DNA of 9,561 nucleotides. Origin: UBA6770 sp965661115. GTDB taxonomy: Bacteria; Bacteroidota; Bacteroidia; Flavobacteriales_G; Salibacteraceae. The notes below the pieces were generated by a model that was given only the letters and a program-made list of their open reading frames with translations, was not told the origin of the DNA and made no database searches. The stretch covers positions 1 to 9,561 of the forward strand of contig CBFICO010000095.1 of NCBI GenBank assembly GCA_965661115.1. Reading direction: 5' to 3'. Positions 6,559 through 9,561 of the stretch are shown in pieces. The stretch's first letter is position 1; each line of letters begins with the position of its first letter. The translations under genes and the position numbers were made by a program.

Positions 6559-6594
6559 AAACCTCGATTCGGTAACGTTTCGAGGTTTTTTTTT
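6559..6594 (+). terminator. Rho-independent terminator after rpmB
   Basis: A 9-bp stem, AAACCTCGA (6559-6567) with TCGAGGTTT (6580-6588), encloses a 12-base loop and runs into nine T (6586-6594). It separates rpmB from the downstream putative lipoprotein gene. Confidence 0.88.
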
Positions 6595-6622
6595 GATGTA
6601 ATTTAGAGCTTCAATTAAATCC

Positions 6623-7753
6623 ATGAATTCAAAACTCCATTGGCTTTTCTTTCTACTAATAATTGCGGTTTCATGTTCAAAAAACAAGGAGAGCAACGGT
6701 TTTAATCAATGGTACACAACTAAAAAAACAGGCGAGTACGATGCTAAATTATTGAAGCAGAAAGTATTGGAGTCTATATCGTTTAAAATAGACTCTATTT
6801 ACCGGTCGATGAAAGGCCCGACCGATGAGCAAGTTTTTTATCTAGCAGATTCGGGAGATGTTATTTGGCTTACAGGTTATAAGGTTGAAGTGATAAACGA
6901 GTTTGGTGAAGTGCTTGAACCAGGGTTTATGTGTCACAACAATTTAAATTTAGACAGCACGCGAAACTTTCCTTGGCAATCTCAAAATTTCCTGTACCAG
7001 AATAGAGTTTTTACGCTTACCCAAGGGGCAACAGAACTTAATTTACCAGAAGGGTATGCTGTGCCAATGCCTGGAGAACAGGGCTTAAAAGCTATGTTTC
7101 AGGCACTAAATCACAATTATCCATTAATTGATACTACTGTTCGTCATAGGATAACGGTTTCTTATTTTTTGGATGCTGAAATTGATTTCCCTTTAATACC
7201 GGTTTACATGCAAACGCTTTGGTTGGTAAAGCAATACGCGGGTCCAATTGGTAAAATGGGCGAGGAGCCAGAATATAATGCACCATTAATTACTTCTATT
7301 GATGCTGAGCAATATCATCCTGCCCAACAACCAACCTGCGGTGTAGATATGCTTGCAAATAACACAGAACTAAAAGGGGTGGATATGTATTACGATACCT
7401 ACGGAAGAAAATTTACTGGACACTGGAAAATACCGCCGGGAACAGAAGAAATTGAGATGAACGTGGATAAAATGCTCAACATTGATAAACCCAGAAATCT
7501 AGTTATGGCGGTAGCACATGTTCACCCGTTTTGTAAAGAGTTGATGCTAATTGGAGATAAAGGAACCAGTGTAAAACTAACAATGCAGCAGGCCAACAAA
7601 GGAATTGGTCTTAACGAAATTCAAGTGCTTGTTCCTGAAAATAGTATCGAATTAAAACCAGCAGAGTCGTATAAACTAAAATCTATTTATAACAACACCA
7701 GTAACGATACGCTTTCTGCAATGTCGGTTATGTATGTTTACCTAGAAGAATAG
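6623..7753 (+). CDS. Putative lipoprotein with PHM-like (type II copper monooxygenase-like) His/Met pattern
   Basis: The 376-residue protein begins with a lipoprotein-type signal peptide, MNSKLHWLFFLLIIAVSC, with C18 as likely lipidated cysteine, so it is probably envelope-anchored. I did not recognise a named family at once, but the order of metal-type residues resembles PHM/dopamine-hydroxylase enzymes: CHNNLN (104-109, H105), FQALNHNYP (159-167, H164), AHVHPF (298-303, H299 and H301) and YNNTSNDTLSAMSVMYVY (356-373, M367). In PHM the CuH site uses His-His plus a later His in a QVHY context, and the CuB site uses HxH plus a Met close to a YNN/YIMYY-like end. GHWKIPPG (266-273) precedes the HxH as expected for the start of the second domain. 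In PHM the first site has two adjacent His; here the pair reads Cys-His. A TAATTTAG box (6599-6606) may be its promoter. The photolyase starts 41 bases downstream. Substrate is unknown; the copper role is inference. Confidence 0.6.
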   Translation: MNSKLHWLFFLLIIAVSCSKNKESNGFNQWYTTKKTGEYDAKLLKQKVLESISFKIDSIYRSMKGPTDEQVFYLADSGDVIWLTGYKVEVINEFGEVLEPGFMCHNNLNLDSTRNFPWQSQNFLYQNRVFTLTQGATELNLPEGYAVPMPGEQGLKAMFQALNHNYPLIDTTVRHRITVSYFLDAEIDFPLIPVYMQTLWLVKQYAGPIGKMGEEPEYNAPLITSIDAEQYHPAQQPTCGVDMLANNTELKGVDMYYDTYGRKFTGHWKIPPGTEEIEMNVDKMLNIDKPRNLVMAVAHVHPFCKELMLIGDKGTSVKLTMQQANKGIGLNEIQVLVPENSIELKPAESYKLKSIYNNTSNDTLSAMSVMYVYLEE

Positions 7754-7794
7754 TTTCTTAAAACTTTAGTATTTGTTTTTTGTTTAATGTGTAG

Positions 7795-9093
7795 ATGGAG
7801 CAAATAACCCTTTTTTGGCACCGAAGAGACTTGCGTTTTGAGGATAATACAGGACTTTATAGTGCTTTGAAATATGAAAAAAACGTACAGCCAATTTTCA
7901 TTTTTGATACCGATATTCTGGACAAATTACCAAGGACAGACAAGCGGGTAGATTTCATACACGATGCATTAATTAAGCTTAGAAACAAGTACGCTGAATA
8001 CGATACTCAGTTATGGGTGTTTTACGGGAAACCAAGGGAGGTCTATTCCAAATTAATTGAAAGTTACAATCTTAAAAAGGTATATGCCAATAGAGATTAT
8101 GAGCCATATGCGCAAAAGAGAGATAAATCAATTTACGAGCTGCTTAAAGCTCAAGATATTGAGTTTTTAGGAAAGAAGGACCACGTTGTTTTTGAGAAAA
8201 ATGAAGTATTAAAGAAAGACGATAACCCTTACACCGTTTTTACGCCGTATAGTAAAATCTGGAAAAGTCTTTTAACGCCATTTTATTACAAAGCATACCC
8301 AGTAGAAAAGTACGTTAGCAACTTATACAAATCGAAGGAAGCAAAATGGGAATCGGTTTATGATAATGGTTTTCATTCATCAGGGTTGGAATTTTCTGCA
8401 CCAACGTTTGATGAGGAGATAATTCAGAATTACCAAAAGAATAGGGATTTTCCTGCTAAATCAGGTACAACCAAACTGAGTGTGCATTTACGATTTGGAA
8501 CAATATCTATTCGAAAGTGTGTGGCTAAAGCTATTGAATTGCAGAGTGGTACATGGCTTAATGAATTGATTTGGAGGGATTTTTACCACATGATTTTATA
8601 CCATTTTCCGCACGTAGCCAAAGAACCATTTAGATCAAAGTATAAAGCAGTAGTATGGGAAAATAACGAAGATCATTTTAAAGCTTGGTGCGAGGGTAAA
8701 ACGGGTTACCCGTTGGTTGACGCTGGTATGCGAGAGCTTAACGGAACTGGTTTTATGCATAACAGAGTGCGTATGGTGGTTGCCTCTTTTTTAACCAAGC
8801 ATTTACTAATTGATTGGCGCTGGGGAGAGGCCTATTTTGCAGAAAAACTGCTTGATTTTGACTTACCGGCCAATAATGGAGGCTGGCAGTGGGCAGCAGG
8901 TTGTGGAACCGATGCTGCGCCTTATTTTAGAGTTTTTAATCCAACCTCTCAGTTAGATAAGTTTGATAAAAATCTAGCTTATGTAAAGCAGTGGGTACCG
9001 GAATATGGAACAGATAATTATGCTAATCCAATAGTTGAGCACAAAGCAGCAAGGCAACGTGCTTTAGACCGTTATAAGGAAGCTCTAACTTAA
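7795..9093 (+). CDS. phr: Deoxyribodipyrimidine photolyase (class I CPD photolyase/cryptochrome family)
   Basis: The 432-residue protein opens ITLFWHRRDLRFEDNTGL (4-21), the Rossmann-like antenna domain, and continues with a full FAD-binding helical domain. Key blocks are TKLSVHLRFGTIS (226-238), NELIWRDFYHMI (256-267), GKTGYPLVDAGMREL (301-315), GFMHNRVRM (319-327), LIDWRWGE (338-345) and NNGGWQWAAGCGTDAAPYFR (360-379). Tryptophans W288, W341 and W364 are spaced 53 and 23 apart, as in the E. coli electron-transfer triad, and N323 and M327 match residues near the lesion. The enzyme uses blue light and reduced FAD to split pyrimidine dimers. One difference is WRD (D262) where class I CPD photolyases usually have WRE. 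A cryptochrome role cannot be excluded. No terminator separates it from the upstream lipoprotein gene, so co-transcription is likely. Its stop overlaps that of the convergent TauE gene. Confidence 0.94.
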   Translation: MEQITLFWHRRDLRFEDNTGLYSALKYEKNVQPIFIFDTDILDKLPRTDKRVDFIHDALIKLRNKYAEYDTQLWVFYGKPREVYSKLIESYNLKKVYANRDYEPYAQKRDKSIYELLKAQDIEFLGKKDHVVFEKNEVLKKDDNPYTVFTPYSKIWKSLLTPFYYKAYPVEKYVSNLYKSKEAKWESVYDNGFHSSGLEFSAPTFDEEIIQNYQKNRDFPAKSGTTKLSVHLRFGTISIRKCVAKAIELQSGTWLNELIWRDFYHMILYHFPHVAKEPFRSKYKAVVWENNEDHFKAWCEGKTGYPLVDAGMRELNGTGFMHNRVRMVVASFLTKHLLIDWRWGEAYFAEKLLDFDLPANNGGWQWAAGCGTDAAPYFRVFNPTSQLDKFDKNLAYVKQWVPEYGTDNYANPIVEHKAARQRALDRYKEALT

Positions 9094-9561
9094 GGTGTAA
9101 CACATTGCGCGGCGGTATCATTATCTTGGGGTAAAGCTGGACTTAGGTATTTTACTCCCAGGTTCATTCCTCTTAGAATAAATAGAACCCCAATTAACAT
9201 GGAAAAGTATGGTAGTGCTTTTCTTATTTTTAAACGCCAGTTTTCGTTAATCCAATTAGGAGAAAATGCAATGAAAAGCATTGCGGGCAAAGTTCCCAAT
9301 CCAAAAACCACCATTTACAAACTACTTTCTATCACGCCAAAGCTGGTTATAGCACCAATAACTGCAAAATATACCAATACACAAGGTAAAAGTCCGTTAA
9401 ATAAACCCATTGAAAAGAACGCGGTTAAGTTTCGTTTGGAAATAAAGTGTTGCATGCCTTTTTTTAGTTTAAACAGCTGATTAGCAAGAAACTGATTCAG
9501 CTCAAAAATTTTTTCAAAGCTCTTTTTAGAGAGTGCTGCAACTATAATTAAAGCGCCCATA
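9090..9561 (-). pseudogene. TauE/SafE (sulfite exporter) family membrane protein, interrupted by an in-frame stop; N-terminus beyond window
   Basis: Reading the minus strand from the right edge gives a Bacteroidota-type TauE/SafE protein: a basic linker, then a helix with MGLFNGLLPCVLVYFAVIGA, then a run ending SFGVIESSL. A TAA at 9317-9315 follows, and the same frame resumes at once with MVVFGLGTLPAMLF, a hydrophobic segment near 9212-9168 and the usual ending RGMNLGVKYLSP plus a tail with one Cys. Family members normally read LYM or similar at the junction, so a Tyr codon changed by one base to TAA is the simplest explanation. The product would be cut inside a membrane helix. Because the next codon is ATG, reinitiation could give two fragments, so loss of function is not certain; a sequencing error is also possible. 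The proteins are membrane permeases, often found near cbb3 oxidase genes. The final TAA overlaps the photolyase stop by three bases (9090-9093 in all). Confidence 0.75.

Noticed and set aside
9090..9314. Independent small gene separate from the upstream TauE fragment
   Set aside because: The sequence continues the TauE/SafE family protein in the same frame directly after the TAA. A broken or split single gene is the simpler view, though reinitiation is possible.
1..9561. CRISPR array, phage genes, toxin-antitoxin pair or defence system
   Set aside because: No regularly spaced repeats, integrase, transposase, or small paired toxin/antitoxin genes are visible. All sizeable reading frames are explained by the listed genes.

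Overview
The window looks like chromosomal DNA from a member of the Bacteroidota, most likely Flavobacteriales. This rests on the AT-rich base composition, promoter-like boxes of the TAnnTTTG type ahead of several genes, the lack of clear Shine-Dalgarno sites, and a typical gene set: S46 dipeptidyl-peptidase, bTHX, DUF4199 next to a GtrB-like glycosyltransferase, cinA next to rpmB, and a TauE/SafE protein. It is mostly a housekeeping region. I see no phage, transposase, CRISPR array or tRNA.

Layout. Positions 1-1146 (minus) hold the N-terminal half of a secreted S46 peptidase that runs off the left edge. A 304-base divergent spacer with a 20-bp-spaced direct repeat leads into an HU-family DNA-binding protein (1451-1723, plus), closed by a strong terminator. 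A spacer with degenerate palindromic repeat sequence (1811-1883) follows, then a bTHX-like small ribosomal protein with a long Lys/Ala-rich tail (2040-2312) and a second terminator. DUF4199 membrane protein and GtrB-like glycosyltransferase (2445-3911) form a tight two-gene operon. They meet, with no intervening base, a convergent second GT2 glycosyltransferase (3912-4913, minus). Divergent from that is cinA (4987-6246), followed by rpmB (6298-6537) and a terminator. Then come a 376-residue putative lipoprotein (6623-7753) and a photolyase (7795-9093), probably co-transcribed. The photolyase stop overlaps that of a convergent TauE/SafE gene (9090 to the right edge, minus), which is interrupted by an in-frame TAA.

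How the genes fit together. HU, bTHX and bL28 belong to nucleoid and ribosome upkeep, and CinA and photolyase to nucleotide salvage and DNA repair. The three envelope genes (DUF4199, GtrB-like, GT2) suggest polyprenyl-linked sugar or cell-surface glycan synthesis. The S46 peptidase feeds on peptides in the periplasm.

The two observations most worth following are the putative lipoprotein, whose His/Met pattern resembles the two copper sites of peptidylglycine hydroxylating monooxygenase (PHM)-type enzymes, and the TauE/SafE gene split by a stop codon immediately followed by ATG. No clearly new multi-gene system is visible.
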